Assembly (NCBI GenBank): GCA_021372615.1
Contig: JAJFUB010000069.1
Coordinates: 1-45,238 of the forward strand
DNA length: 45,238 bases
Direction: 5' to 3'
DNA from: a bacterium
Lineage (GTDB): Bacteria > Armatimonadota > Zipacnadia > Zipacnadales > UBA11051
The notes under the pieces were generated by a model. That model was not told where the DNA came from. It did not search any database and saw only the letters and a program-made list of their open reading frames with translations. Below, piece after piece: positions 34,688 through 43,479 of this stretch. The position numbers were made by a program, and so were the translations under genes. Within the stretch, counting starts at the first letter, position 1. Each line of letters begins with the position of its first letter.

Positions 34688-37579
34688 ATGGCCAGACAGC
34701 AGCGCGCGTGGGTCGCTTCCATCCTGGCTGTGCTCGCAACGGCCATGGGCCTGGCCTGGGGTCAGGCTCCGGCGCTGTATGACTCCTTCGAGGACGGCGT
34801 GCCGGCCAGTTGGGCGCCCGCCCGGTCCGGGACGCTGCAGGTCAGCGACCGCCATGCCAAGCACGGGACGCACTGCCTGCGCTGGGACTGGCAGGCTGGG
34901 GACACGATCCGCGTCGGCCAGACCCTCGGCAACATCGGCCGCACTGGCGGCTACGGCGGGAGCTACTCGAAGGCCACCTTCGGCCTGTGGGTGTACTGCG
35001 AGCAGCCGGTGGCGGACAAGCTGCGCGTGCAGTTCCGCACCGGGGAGAAGGTCGGGGGCTGGTTCGAGTTCCCGCTGAGCTTCGCTGGCTGGCGGCGCGC
35101 ACACCTCAAGTACAGCTTCGGCAACGACTTCCAGGGCCGTGTAGCGCCCGAGACCGACAACCTCCTGCTCACCGCTCCGGCGACCGTCCCGCGCGGGACC
35201 GTCTTCATTGACCTCGTCGTCTACAACGGCGTGCTGGACTACCGGCAGCAATACGTGCCGTCTGCCAAGCCCTGGCAGCCCGACACGCCGGACCCCGCGA
35301 GGTTCCCCCTGCCCGCCACCGTCACGCCCGAGGAGTTGGCCGGCATCGCCACGCTCGGCAAGAACGTGGACACCATGGTCAAAGGCGGCGGCACGGTCAC
35401 GGAAGCGACCGTGGCCGCGCTGGAGAAGGAGATGGCGCAGTGGCAGATCGTGCGGGAGGCACAGGGCATACGGGGCGTGCCCGTCGTCCACAGCCGCCAA
35501 CTGGAGTTCTACGCCGGTGTGCCGGGCGTCGTGCCCTGCGGCAAGCTCGCCACGTTCATGCTGCGCCTGGCCCGCGCGTACCACGGGACCACTGACCCCG
35601 CGCTGCGCCGGCGGCTAGGCGATGCCTATGCCCTGCTGGCCGAACACCTGCGCGACCAGGGCATGACCGCGGGCAGCGGCTTCTCGTGGAGTTGGTACGA
35701 GGGACGCGAGTTGGCCGACGCCAACTACCTGATGCGGGAGCCGCTGCGCGAGCGGGGCCTGCTCGATTGGGCCGGCGCCTACCTGGACTACAACTACGGC
35801 TCCAGCGACATCTTCAGTGACGCGACCATCGCGCCGAACATGGACTACTTCGGCAACGACCTGCGGCCGAAGCTGTGCGGGGCGCTCATGCAATCCACCC
35901 CGGCCGAGCAGGTCCGCTGGCTCCGCGCCTTCACCCGCCGACTGAACCTCGACATCCTCAACGAGAAGGGCAATGGCTTCAAGCCCGACGGCTCGGCCTT
36001 CCACCACGGGATGCACTACTTCGCGTATGCCTCGTACTGCGTCAACACGCTGGTCAACACGGTAGCGGCGCTGAACGACACGCCCTTCCGCCTCTCTCCC
36101 GCGGCCACGGCGCGCCTGAAGCAAGTCGTGCTCGCGATGCGCTTCTACTGCAATGAGCGTGACCTGCCGCTGTCGCTGTCGGGGCGCCACCCGTTCAGCC
36201 AGAGCCTGGGCCCGGGCACGCTGCTGACCCTCGCCCGCGCGGCGGGGACGGAGGGCAAGCTCGACCCCGGGTTGGCCGCGGCCTACTTGCGCTTCGACCC
36301 GGCGAAGGCAGATACGGAGCCCTTCAAGGCCCAGGGCCTCAAGCCCGAACCTCCGCCGCAGGGGAACATGACGATGCCCTATGCCGGGCTCATGGCCCAT
36401 CGGCGCGGCGACTGGCTGGCGACGGTCAAGGGCTATGGGAAGTACGTGGCCTTTGGGGAGATCTACGCGACGGACAACCGCTTCGGGCGCTACCTGAGCA
36501 ACGGCTATCTGGACATCCTCGGCAGCGGCCAGCCGATCAGCCGCGCCGGGAGCGGTTGCACGCCGGAGGGCTGGGACTGGAACCGCCTCGACGGCACGAC
36601 GACCATCCACCTGCCGCTGGACAAGCTCGTGGCCGTCAGCAGCGGGACCGAGGGCATCGGCTCGGACCAGGCCTTCGTGGGTGGCCTGTCACACCGGGGG
36701 CGACAGGGCCTGTTCGTCATGCAACTGCAGGGCGGCCAACGCCACGAGCCCACCTTCCGCGGCCGCAAGACGTACTTCCTCTGCGAGGACCGCATCCTCT
36801 GCCTGGGCTCGGACATCGTCAATGCCGACGCGGCGCACGAGACGGAGACCACGCTGTTCCAGAAGCACCTGCCCGACACGGCCGCTCCCGTATGGGTCAA
36901 CGGGCAGTCACTGACCGCCGTCCCCGCCGACCAAGCCCTGCCCGAGGACCGGGCCAACTGGCTGATTGACCCGCAGGGCACCGGCTACTTCCTGCCCGCC
37001 GGCCAGCAGGTTCACGTCGTTCGGCAGCACCAGCGCTCGCGCGATCAGGCGAACAAGCAGGACAACGAGGGGGACTTCGCGGTGGCGTGGATCGGCCATG
37101 GCGCCGCGCCGGCGGCGGGCACGTACGAGTACGCCGTCGTGGTGCGCGCCACGCCCGAGCGCATGGCGCAGTTCGCCGCGGCCATGCAGACGCTTGAGCG
37201 GCCGTACGAGGTCCTGCAGAAGGACGTGCAGGCTCACATCGTCCGCGACCGCGCCACGGGGCTGTGGGGGTTCGTGCTGTTTGCGGCGGGGGAGCTGAAG
37301 CCGGGGCTGCCGCTGCGCGCCGTGGACCGCCCCCTCCTGGCGATGTTCGAGCCGGCGGGTGCCGACGGCCTAGCACACCTGAGCGTGGCCGACCCCGACC
37401 TGAACCTGCAGGATGGCCTCAGCCAACCCCGGCCGGTGCGCGTGACGCTGGCGGGGGCGTTCGGCCTTGACACGCCGGGGCCGGACTGCCGCGTCGTCGG
37501 GCAGTCGGGGGGACAGACGGTGGTCGAGGTAACATGCCGCGAGGGACGGAGCTGCGACCTGCCCCTGCGCCCGTTGTAG
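34688..37579 (+). CDS. PL8 family polysaccharide lyase (chondroitin ABC lyase-like)
   Basis: 963 residues. It has a signal peptide (~25 residues), an N-terminal jelly-roll opening LYDSFEDGVPASW (~28-190), an alpha/alpha-toroid (~210-580), then beta-sandwich super-domains (~590-963). FKPDGSAFHHGMHYFAYASY matches the active-site loop of chondroitinase ABC: H440 and Y447 keep the His-x6-Tyr spacing of His501 and Tyr508 in the Proteus enzyme. GWDWNRLDGTTT (N632, R633) matches the Arg560 segment. These lyases cleave uronic-acid polysaccharides by beta-elimination outside the cell. The substrate (chondroitin-like, heparosan-like or another uronan) cannot be fixed. GAGGTG precedes ATG 34688. Confidence 0.88.
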   Translation: MARQQRAWVASILAVLATAMGLAWGQAPALYDSFEDGVPASWAPARSGTLQVSDRHAKHGTHCLRWDWQAGDTIRVGQTLGNIGRTGGYGGSYSKATFGLWVYCEQPVADKLRVQFRTGEKVGGWFEFPLSFAGWRRAHLKYSFGNDFQGRVAPETDNLLLTAPATVPRGTVFIDLVVYNGVLDYRQQYVPSAKPWQPDTPDPARFPLPATVTPEELAGIATLGKNVDTMVKGGGTVTEATVAALEKEMAQWQIVREAQGIRGVPVVHSRQLEFYAGVPGVVPCGKLATFMLRLARAYHGTTDPALRRRLGDAYALLAEHLRDQGMTAGSGFSWSWYEGRELADANYLMREPLRERGLLDWAGAYLDYNYGSSDIFSDATIAPNMDYFGNDLRPKLCGALMQSTPAEQVRWLRAFTRRLNLDILNEKGNGFKPDGSAFHHGMHYFAYASYCVNTLVNTVAALNDTPFRLSPAATARLKQVVLAMRFYCNERDLPLSLSGRHPFSQSLGPGTLLTLARAAGTEGKLDPGLAAAYLRFDPAKADTEPFKAQGLKPEPPPQGNMTMPYAGLMAHRRGDWLATVKGYGKYVAFGEIYATDNRFGRYLSNGYLDILGSGQPISRAGSGCTPEGWDWNRLDGTTTIHLPLDKLVAVSSGTEGIGSDQAFVGGLSHRGRQGLFVMQLQGGQRHEPTFRGRKTYFLCEDRILCLGSDIVNADAAHETETTLFQKHLPDTAAPVWVNGQSLTAVPADQALPEDRANWLIDPQGTGYFLPAGQQVHVVRQHQRSRDQANKQDNEGDFAVAWIGHGAAPAAGTYEYAVVVRATPERMAQFAAAMQTLERPYEVLQKDVQAHIVRDRATGLWGFVLFAAGELKPGLPLRAVDRPLLAMFEPAGADGLAHLSVADPDLNLQDGLSQPRPVRVTLAGAFGLDTPGPDCRVVGQSGGQTVVEVTCREGRSCDLPLRPL

Positions 37580-37615
37580 TACTCACTTGCGGGAACTCGC
37601 GTGCGAACAGGCAGC

Positions 37616-37701
37616 GGGTGTCGCGTCGTGTGCGACGGGCCCCGCTGCCGGTCGTGGGGCCCGTCGCACGGAGGTCGCTACGCGACCTCACCGCGACACC
37701 C
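37616..37701. repeat. Perfect three-arm inverted repeat (cruciform/three-way junction)
   Basis: Outer arm GGGTGTCGCG (37616-37625) pairs with CGCGACACCC (37692-37701). Arm A GTGCGACGGGCCCC (37630-37643) pairs with GGGGCCCGTCGCAC (37656-37669), 12-base loop. Arm B GAGGTCGC (37671-37678) pairs with GCGACCTC (37682-37689), TAC loop. Every pair is Watson-Crick and linkers are 1-4 bases. It lies between the convergent PL8 and CDP-alcohol transferase genes. It may be a structured RNA, a complex terminator or a mobile repeat. Confidence 0.75.
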
Positions 37702-37736
37702 ACGACCTGTCCTCCGTTAGCTGTCGGAGCGGGTGT

Positions 37737-37760
37737 ACGCCCGACACTCCTGTCGGGCGT
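37737..37760 (-). terminator. 10-bp hairpin after CDP-alcohol transferase stop
   Basis: ACGCCCGACA (37737-37746), loop CTCC, TGTCGGGCGT (37751-37760). It begins 7 bases after the stop of the minus-strand gene (37767). No U-tract. Confidence 0.6.
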
Positions 37761-37766
37761 CCCCTT

Positions 37767-38303
37767 CTACGTCCACCACGACCGCGTGTTCTCGCTGACC
37801 TCGTCCTTGAACAACAGGATGAGAATCCCCTCGCCCATCGCGTACGCCAGCCCCAGGAACGTCACCCACATGAAGGGCACGCACAGACCGAAGGCGTACG
37901 TCACGAGCAGGAAGAGCGCCACGAGCCACGCGGTGATCTTGTTGGCCCACGTGTGCAGCGGCGCGTGGCGCAGCCACTGCAGGACCATCCCCGTGATGAA
38001 CAGCACCAGCAGAATGACGACCAGGCCCCAGTAGTGGGTGTAGATCCCGGGGCGCAGCAGCCACAGCCAGAACGGCTGGGAGATCTGGATCGCGTTGTCG
38101 GCGATGCTGTCGAGCATCGCCCCCTGCTTGCTCTCCAGGTGGTACGTGCGGGCGATGGCGCCGTCAATGGCGTCGGTGAGCCAGGCCACGGCGAGCACGA
38201 TGACGAACGCCACGGGCGAGTGCACCAGGGCCAGCACCCACAGCACCCCCACCAGACCGATCCGCAGGCTTGTCAGGGCATTGGGCAGGTCTCTCAGGTG
38301 CAT
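37767..38303 (-). CDS. CDP-alcohol phosphatidyltransferase family protein
   Basis: 178 residues, integral membrane. The full catalytic motif D-x2-DG-x2-AR-x8-G-x3-D-x3-D is present: D44, D47-G48, A51-R52, G61, D65, D69. Such enzymes join a CDP-linked lipid or polyol to an alcohol acceptor (phosphatidylglycerol phosphate synthase and relatives). About five or six hydrophobic segments are visible. The specific lipid cannot be told. GGGGAG lies 7 bases before the ATG. It lies 62 bases after the DUF6785-type gene on the same strand, probably co-transcribed. Its similarity is to the PgsA/YnbA group in general rather than to one named enzyme. Confidence 0.88.
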   Translation of the reverse strand: MHLRDLPNALTSLRIGLVGVLWVLALVHSPVAFVIVLAVAWLTDAIDGAIARTYHLESKQGAMLDSIADNAIQISQPFWLWLLRPGIYTHYWGLVVILLVLFITGMVLQWLRHAPLHTWANKITAWLVALFLLVTYAFGLCVPFMWVTFLGLAYAMGEGILILLFKDEVSENTRSWWT

Positions 38304-38365
38304 GGGCAAGCTCCCCGACGTCCGTGGTCTGGACGGCAGTGTCGTGCCTCTGTGCGCCCCTCGCT

Positions 38366-40402
38366 CTAGCCGAACCACACCCCGTACCGTCGCACCCAGT
38401 CCGGCGCGCTGCCGGAGCTGCCGATGAGGCTGTAGACGATGCCCGCCGTGAAGTAGTGCCCCAGCGCCAGCCCGATGAAGCCCGGGATGAGTTGGCGGTA
38501 GGCCTTCATGCCGCCGAGGCGGAACACGAGCGTCTTGATGAGCCACACCAGGAAGAACGTGCCCCAGATCAGCTCGCCATACGAGGTGGTCATGCAGAAG
38601 GCCAGCGGGTGCAGCGGGAACTTCAGGAACACCATGCGCGCGCCCATGAGGCCTGCCGCCACGACGAACCCAGCGAGGGTGGCGATGATGCGCGGGACAT
38701 CCGCGGGTGTGGCGGCCTTGGCGTAGCCGGTCAGGGCGGTGTATTCGGCCTTCGAGATGCCCGCGCCCCAGCCCTCGAGCGCCCCGACACCGCCGGCGCC
38801 GTAGGCGTAGTATGACCGCAGGTGCAGCCAGATCGCCACGAACAGCCCCACGATCAGGGCGAGCAGGAGGTTCCAGGCCATGGGCCGCGACTTCATGCCC
38901 GCTTCGTGCGAGAGCCGGAAGCCCTCCGCCTGGTAGCCCATGAGCGACGGGAAGTAGCCGCGCGACAGGAAGACCAGCGTGGTGAAGATCGTGGCGCTGC
39001 GCCACTGCCCGCCATCCATCAGCACGCGCGAGTTCGTGAAGTACTTGATGACCCGGTACTGCTGGTAGTACGGGAACATCCACACCAGCGGCACGCCGAT
39101 CTCGGCGCGGATGCGGGTGTAGACCAGGGCGGTCATCAAGATGAGCCCCAGGTACACCACCGTAAGCCACAGGGACATCCCCGCAAGCAGCATCCACCCC
39201 ACAGTGACCGCCAGAGCGATCAGGCCCCCGATCACCGCCGTACGGTAGCTCATCGGCTCACCGGTGTCGTCCACATCCGGGGCGCTGCTGAAGGCCTTGC
39301 GGACTACGTCCCACAGATGGTGCCGGGCCACAAACAGGAGTGTGAAGGCCATCGCCACATACGCCCCCATGGACTGCTCCTGGGCGTAGGGGAAACCGGC
39401 GAGCTGGACGCCCATGACGGCCGTGACCAGGCTTTCGAGCTTGAGCACCAGGTAGAACACCCACACGCTCATGGCGACCTCGGTGCTCATCAGGTAGCCG
39501 AAGCCGATCATCTCGGGGCGATAGTGAATCTGCATGGGGCGCAGCGCCGACAGCGGGCGCTCGGTGAACAGCCGCCCGATGTCGTAGTACTTGCCCAGCG
39601 CCAGAATCTGCGGGTTGTAGGCGTTGGCAATGTTGCCGACATTGCAAAGAAAGGCGATGCCGAAGCCGATCCACATGATGCGGTTGCGGAAGAAGGCTCC
39701 GACCAGGGACGACCCATCGATGTCGTCGGTGACCTCCATCGGCAGGTACAGCAGGGGATAGATGAGCTTCTCTTTCTCCGACCACTGCCGCCGGAAGACG
39801 ACGGTCATGCACATGAGCAGGATCCACAGGGCTACGAACAGGAGCCCCCACATGGCGATGGGCTTGGCCCAGGCGTGCCAGGGGATCAGGCCGAACTGCC
39901 GCGTCAGGAAGTTGGCGCCGCCCTCCGGCTCGGGCGCACCCTCATAGAGCTGGCGGATGGTCTCGCGGTCGTGCGGCACCATCCAGTCGGGCATGTACCG
40001 CTGGTAGGAGGCGAAGTCGTTCTCGGGCGTATCGAAGTAGAACAAGACCGGGATCGTGTTGATGAAGAAGCGCGCGATGCCCGGCCCGGCCATGCTGGTG
40101 GCCACGGTCAGGAAGACGTAGATGCTCAGGATCTCCACACGCTTGAGCGCCCACCGCTTCGACAGCCGCCGGACCAGGGGGGTGATGACGACCAGGGCGA
40201 TGAGGAAGGCCACAGCCGGCACGGCCGGTACGGCCTCGGTGATCTGGCAGAAGAACGTGACGACTTCCGCCATGTCAATCCAGTAGCTGGCAATGAGGGT
40301 GAAGATGATCGCCAACACAACAGCGCGCACGGTCACCCCGGCCACGGTGCCGGCGGGGGGGATGATGTGAGAGGCGGGGGTCTGCTGCTGCTCGAGTGCC
40401 AT
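38366..40402 (-). CDS. Large polytopic membrane protein (DUF6785/DUF6784-type, OPT transporter-like)
   Basis: 678 residues with at least ten hydrophobic segments (for example AVVLAIIFTLIASYWI, FLIALVVITPLV, LLFVALWILLMCMTVVF, LGLILMTALVYTRI, NLLLALIVGLFVAIWL). Landmarks such as QWSEKEKLIYPLLYLPMEVT, RAEIGVPLVWMFPYYQ and SYGELIWGTFFLVWLIKTLV are typical of the DUF6785/6784 family of Armatimonadota and related phyla, distantly like OPT oligopeptide transporters. The substrate is unknown. ATG 40402 is preceded by AGGACAGG and by a good promoter at 40475-40504. It is probably in an operon with the CDP-alcohol phosphatidyltransferase. Confidence 0.75.
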   Translation of the reverse strand: MALEQQQTPASHIIPPAGTVAGVTVRAVVLAIIFTLIASYWIDMAEVVTFFCQITEAVPAVPAVAFLIALVVITPLVRRLSKRWALKRVEILSIYVFLTVATSMAGPGIARFFINTIPVLFYFDTPENDFASYQRYMPDWMVPHDRETIRQLYEGAPEPEGGANFLTRQFGLIPWHAWAKPIAMWGLLFVALWILLMCMTVVFRRQWSEKEKLIYPLLYLPMEVTDDIDGSSLVGAFFRNRIMWIGFGIAFLCNVGNIANAYNPQILALGKYYDIGRLFTERPLSALRPMQIHYRPEMIGFGYLMSTEVAMSVWVFYLVLKLESLVTAVMGVQLAGFPYAQEQSMGAYVAMAFTLLFVARHHLWDVVRKAFSSAPDVDDTGEPMSYRTAVIGGLIALAVTVGWMLLAGMSLWLTVVYLGLILMTALVYTRIRAEIGVPLVWMFPYYQQYRVIKYFTNSRVLMDGGQWRSATIFTTLVFLSRGYFPSLMGYQAEGFRLSHEAGMKSRPMAWNLLLALIVGLFVAIWLHLRSYYAYGAGGVGALEGWGAGISKAEYTALTGYAKAATPADVPRIIATLAGFVVAAGLMGARMVFLKFPLHPLAFCMTTSYGELIWGTFFLVWLIKTLVFRLGGMKAYRQLIPGFIGLALGHYFTAGIVYSLIGSSGSAPDWVRRYGVWFG

Positions 40403-40474
40403 GGGCCTGTCCTGATCTGGGAAGCTGCGAGGCACGCTCGGCCTGGCCGTGCCGCCCCGCACGAAAGCGCATAC

Positions 40475-40504
40475 AGTATAACGTTTCCGCCCCGTCTCCC
40501 GCAA
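40475..40504 (-). promoter_or_regulatory. Sigma70-type promoter of the DUF6785-type gene
   Basis: On the minus strand TTGCGG (40504-40499) and TATACT (40480-40475) are separated by 18 bases; TATACT matches TATAAT at 5 of 6. A leader of about 65 bases to the ATG at 40402 follows. The surrounding 40403-40610 is AT-richer than the genes and probably also holds the promoter of the divergent TadG-like gene, though I could not pin that one down. Confidence 0.5.
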
Positions 40505-40610
40505 TGTGACTTTGCGCGGGTGCCGCCAGTTGCCGGAATGCACGTCATTGTCACGATTTTGCCTTGTAATAGAACGCGCCTTGAAGTAAAAGTACGACTA
40601 TTGGCAATGC

Positions 40611-41927
40611 ATGAACAGCCGATTCAGCCTGGGACCGAGGCGAAGTGAAGTGACCTACGGGAGACGCACCCTCCTCCGGTCACTCGGAGGGACACCACAG
40701 CTGCGGGGGGGCGCCTGTCCCGCGCGCTGGGGCATTATCCATGGGCCGGGCCGACACTCGAGGCGGCGCGGCGCGATCATCATCATTGTGGCCCTCTGTC
40801 TGGTGGTCCTGCTGCTGTTCGCGGGCATGACCATAGACATGGGAGTGATGTGGACAACGTCACAGCGCGTGCAGGATGCTGCCGACTCCGCCGCTCTGGC
40901 TGCCGCCGCCGACCTGCCCGATGCCGACGCGGCGCGCACACAGGTCACCCGCATGATCGCGGCCATCAATGAGAGCCAGACCTACCAGATCGCGGTGGAC
41001 ACGGCGACCGATGTCACGCTCTACCACAGCGGCGACACGATCGAGGGCTACGGAGTGCTGGAGGCCGACGCTGAGGCGGTGGAGGTGCGCTGCCACGCCC
41101 CCACGCCGTACCTGTTCCTGCGCGTCATGGGCCTGGATACCGAGAACCTGACCTGCCGGGCCGTGGCGCGGCAGACCACCAGCGACCTCGTCCTGCCCTT
41201 CATCTTCGCCCATGCCAGTGGCACATCGCAGACGGGCGTCACCATCAACGGCTCGGGCATGACCGTGGACGGGGACATCCACTCCAACACGCGGGTGGTC
41301 ATCAACGGCTCCAGCCAGACGGTCAACGGCACCGTGGAGTGGCGCAACCGCCTGACGGTGAACGGTTCGGGCAACTACATCGCCCACGACGAAGAGGGCG
41401 AGATCGAGGATTATCCGGTAGACCTCACGTACGACCACTTCCTGGCCTACTGCACCCAGACCGTGTCCAGCATCACGCTCAACGGGTCGGGGCAAACGGC
41501 CCCGGTTGGCTTCATCCACATCACCGGCAACGTGGTGTTCAACGGGTCGAAGATGACCGCCCATGACTCCATCTACGTGGTGGATGGCAGCATCACCATC
41601 AACGGCAGCGGCCACCAGTTGACCAACTGCACGTTCGTCGCCCAGGGCAGCATCACCGCCAATGGCACCTGCCTGGACTTCGCCACACCGTACACAGACG
41701 ACACGCTCTTCTTCTCCACCGGGGGCTCCATCATCGCCAACGGCTCGGGGGAGAAGAGCGAGGGGATGATCTATGCCCCGACGGGCCAGATCACGTATAA
41801 CGGCTCGGACCAGTGTCTGCGTGATGGGAGCTTGCTCGCGGAGACGATCGTGATCAACGGCAGCGGCTTCACCGCCAACGGCACCACCGTAACCGGCGGC
41901 GGCGTGAGTCTATCGCTGATCTACTGA
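40611..41927 (+). CDS. TadG-like pilus/secretion protein with NGSG repeats
   Basis: 438 residues. A basic N-terminus (~54 residues) leads to one transmembrane helix, AIIIIVALCLVVLLLFAG (~55-72), then TIDMGVMWTTSQRVQDAADSAALAAA, the hallmark of TadE/TadG-type Flp-pilus accessory proteins. From ~residue 210 there are ten or so short repeats of the form hydrophobic-x-hydrophobic-NGS/T-G (VTINGSG, VVINGSS, LTVNGSG, ITLNGSG, VVFNGSK, ITINGSG, IIANGSG, ITYNGSD, IVINGSG), spaced 15-35 residues apart, predicting a beta-solenoid outside the membrane. Sequence suggests surface assembly; no tad operon lies nearby. The start (40611) lacks a good ribosome site; GTG 40650 is possible. Confidence 0.75.
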   Translation: MNSRFSLGPRRSEVTYGRRTLLRSLGGTPQLRGGACPARWGIIHGPGRHSRRRGAIIIIVALCLVVLLLFAGMTIDMGVMWTTSQRVQDAADSAALAAAADLPDADAARTQVTRMIAAINESQTYQIAVDTATDVTLYHSGDTIEGYGVLEADAEAVEVRCHAPTPYLFLRVMGLDTENLTCRAVARQTTSDLVLPFIFAHASGTSQTGVTINGSGMTVDGDIHSNTRVVINGSSQTVNGTVEWRNRLTVNGSGNYIAHDEEGEIEDYPVDLTYDHFLAYCTQTVSSITLNGSGQTAPVGFIHITGNVVFNGSKMTAHDSIYVVDGSITINGSGHQLTNCTFVAQGSITANGTCLDFATPYTDDTLFFSTGGSIIANGSGEKSEGMIYAPTGQITYNGSDQCLRDGSLLAETIVINGSGFTANGTTVTGGGVSLSLIY

Positions 41928-42004
41928 GGCGCAGCAGCGGGGAGGGGCAGACGTGCACCGGGGCAACACCAAGGGGCGGGAGGAGGAAGGGACGGCCGTG
42001 TGAC

Positions 42005-42020
42005 GGGGGCTGCCGCCCCC
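42005..42020. terminator. Short GC hairpin between convergent genes
   Basis: GGGGGC (42005-42010), loop TGCC, GCCCCC (42015-42020). It lies between the TadG-like gene (+) and the tldE-like gene (-); 41928-42107 holds no gene. Confidence 0.4.
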
Positions 42021-42057
42021 GCCTAGGCTGAGCCGCGCCTCCGGCGCTCACGTCCCC

Positions 42058-42107
42058 GTTCGCCTGTCTTCCCTCTTCTCTCTTCCGTCTTCTCTCTTGC
42101 CTCTCCC
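42058..42107 (-). repeat. GA-rich 3' element after tldE-like stop
   Basis: On the sense strand of the tldE-like gene, the TAG is followed by GGGAGAGGC and AGAGAGAAGA twice, including the 16-mer AAGAGAGAAGAGGGAA that also occurs at 5063-5118 after the second pseudopilin stop. Confidence 0.6.
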
Positions 42108-43451
42108 CTACTCCGCTCCGGCCACCTGGATGTCGTGCAGCCGCAGGCTGGGCACAATCGTTCCCGGCTCTTCGCGGTAGTCGCTGGAGACGGCATCAAT
42201 GGCCCCCAGCATCGTGAAGGCGTCGCTCCCCACCATCGCCATCTTCACCGGATAGGCCAACTCCCCCTTGATGATGCGGAAGCCGAAGTCCACGGTCGCC
42301 GAGACCTCGCCCGAGGCGGGATTGGGCGCCAGGCCGGCGAAGTTGATGTACAGGCCGTCGTCGAGGTCGGCGATCAACTCGGCCTCGGGCCGGCTGCCGA
42401 GCGCCACCTGCAGGTTCGACGGCCCGATACCGACGCTGCCGCCGTAGCCGCCCCGGACGGCGTGCGCGTTGTTCGGCACGCCCGCCTTGTGCGCCGTGTA
42501 CGAGTTGTGCAGGTAGCTCGTGAGCACGCCCCGGTCCAGCAGCAGCATCTCCTGCTTCGCCACCCCCTCGGCGTCGTGCGATGAGGAGGCGATCCCGGCG
42601 GGCCAGAAGGGCACTTCGCGGACCGTCAGGCAGTCGGCCGCGATCGGCGTCCCCTCGCGGCCCATCAGGAACGAGCGCTGCCGCTGCACATGGTCGGCAT
42701 TGGCCGCCTCGATCACCGCTCCGAGCATCTCAGCCACGGCCAGCGGCCCCAGCACCAGCGAAGTGCGCTTCGTCTCCACCGGCCGCGCCCCCAGGAACCG
42801 CAGTGCCTCCCGGCAGGCCTTGGCGCCGACCCCGGCAGGGGCGAACTCGCTCATCCGACGTGCCACGTCATAGTCGAAGTAGAACCCCACCTCGTCGCCG
42901 CGCTGGATGATGGCCTCGACAGAGAGTTCAACATTCGTGCCCGGGCGCGTGAGAGCGATGCCGGTGGAGCTGGCAATGGCGCCTTCGCCCACCGAGAAGC
43001 CCGCCCCGCCGCTGATGCGCGCCTCCGGCTCGACCTCCAACGCCTCGGCAATGGCCTCCTTGCACCACTGCACGACCGCTTCAGCGGGCAGGCCGGCCAC
43101 CTGCTCATCGAATAGCCCATCAATCTGGGGCGCGGTGGAGGGCTCGGGCAGGGCCACGAAGTCGGGATCCGGATGGGCGACCCGGGCCATGGCCGCTGCG
43201 TCCGCTCCGCAGCGGGCGACTTCGTCCGGCTCGAGGCTCTGCACGGTGCACAGGCCCATGCCCCCCTTCACGAAGGCGCGCACGCCGATGCCGTAGTCGC
43301 GCACGATATGGCAATCCAGTACACTGGAGTTGTCCACGGCGACATCGGCGTGACGCACCGCCCCGCAGTAGGCGTCGGCGAAGTCCGCCCCTGCCTGCAT
43401 GGCGGCGGCGACGGCATGTTGGGCAAGTTCCAGGATGGTCGGGCTACTCAC
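42108..43451 (-). CDS. tldE: TldE/PmbA-type metalloprotease subunit homologue
   Basis: 447 residues from the GTG at 43451. PmbA/TldE is the non-zinc partner of the TldD protease, which matures small modified peptides (microcin B17 in E. coli) and degrades unfolded antitoxins. Visible features: MQAGADFADAYCG near the N-terminus, DYGIGVRAFV, GGAGFSVGEGAIASSTG and C-terminal DAVSSDYREEPGTIVPSLRL; there is no HExxxH, as expected for this subunit. GAGGAG immediately precedes the GTG (3 bases, short spacing), so initiation may rely on coupling to tldD 28 bases upstream. It probably forms a heterocomplex with the neighbouring TldD. No peptide substrate gene is evident. Confidence 0.88.
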   Translation of the reverse strand: MSSPTILELAQHAVAAAMQAGADFADAYCGAVRHADVAVDNSSVLDCHIVRDYGIGVRAFVKGGMGLCTVQSLEPDEVARCGADAAAMARVAHPDPDFVALPEPSTAPQIDGLFDEQVAGLPAEAVVQWCKEAIAEALEVEPEARISGGAGFSVGEGAIASSTGIALTRPGTNVELSVEAIIQRGDEVGFYFDYDVARRMSEFAPAGVGAKACREALRFLGARPVETKRTSLVLGPLAVAEMLGAVIEAANADHVQRQRSFLMGREGTPIAADCLTVREVPFWPAGIASSSHDAEGVAKQEMLLLDRGVLTSYLHNSYTAHKAGVPNNAHAVRGGYGGSVGIGPSNLQVALGSRPEAELIADLDDGLYINFAGLAPNPASGEVSATVDFGFRIIKGELAYPVKMAMVGSDAFTMLGAIDAVSSDYREEPGTIVPSLRLHDIQVAGAE

Positions 43452-43479
43452 GATCTCCTCTTCACTCTTCACTATTGAC

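Noticed and set aside
38822-40648. A 608-codon plus-strand frame opposite the DUF6785 gene
   Set aside because: Its translation is rich in His/Gln/Asp/Arg in the pattern of an antisense frame, with no ribosome site. The minus-strand protein has consistent transmembrane segments.
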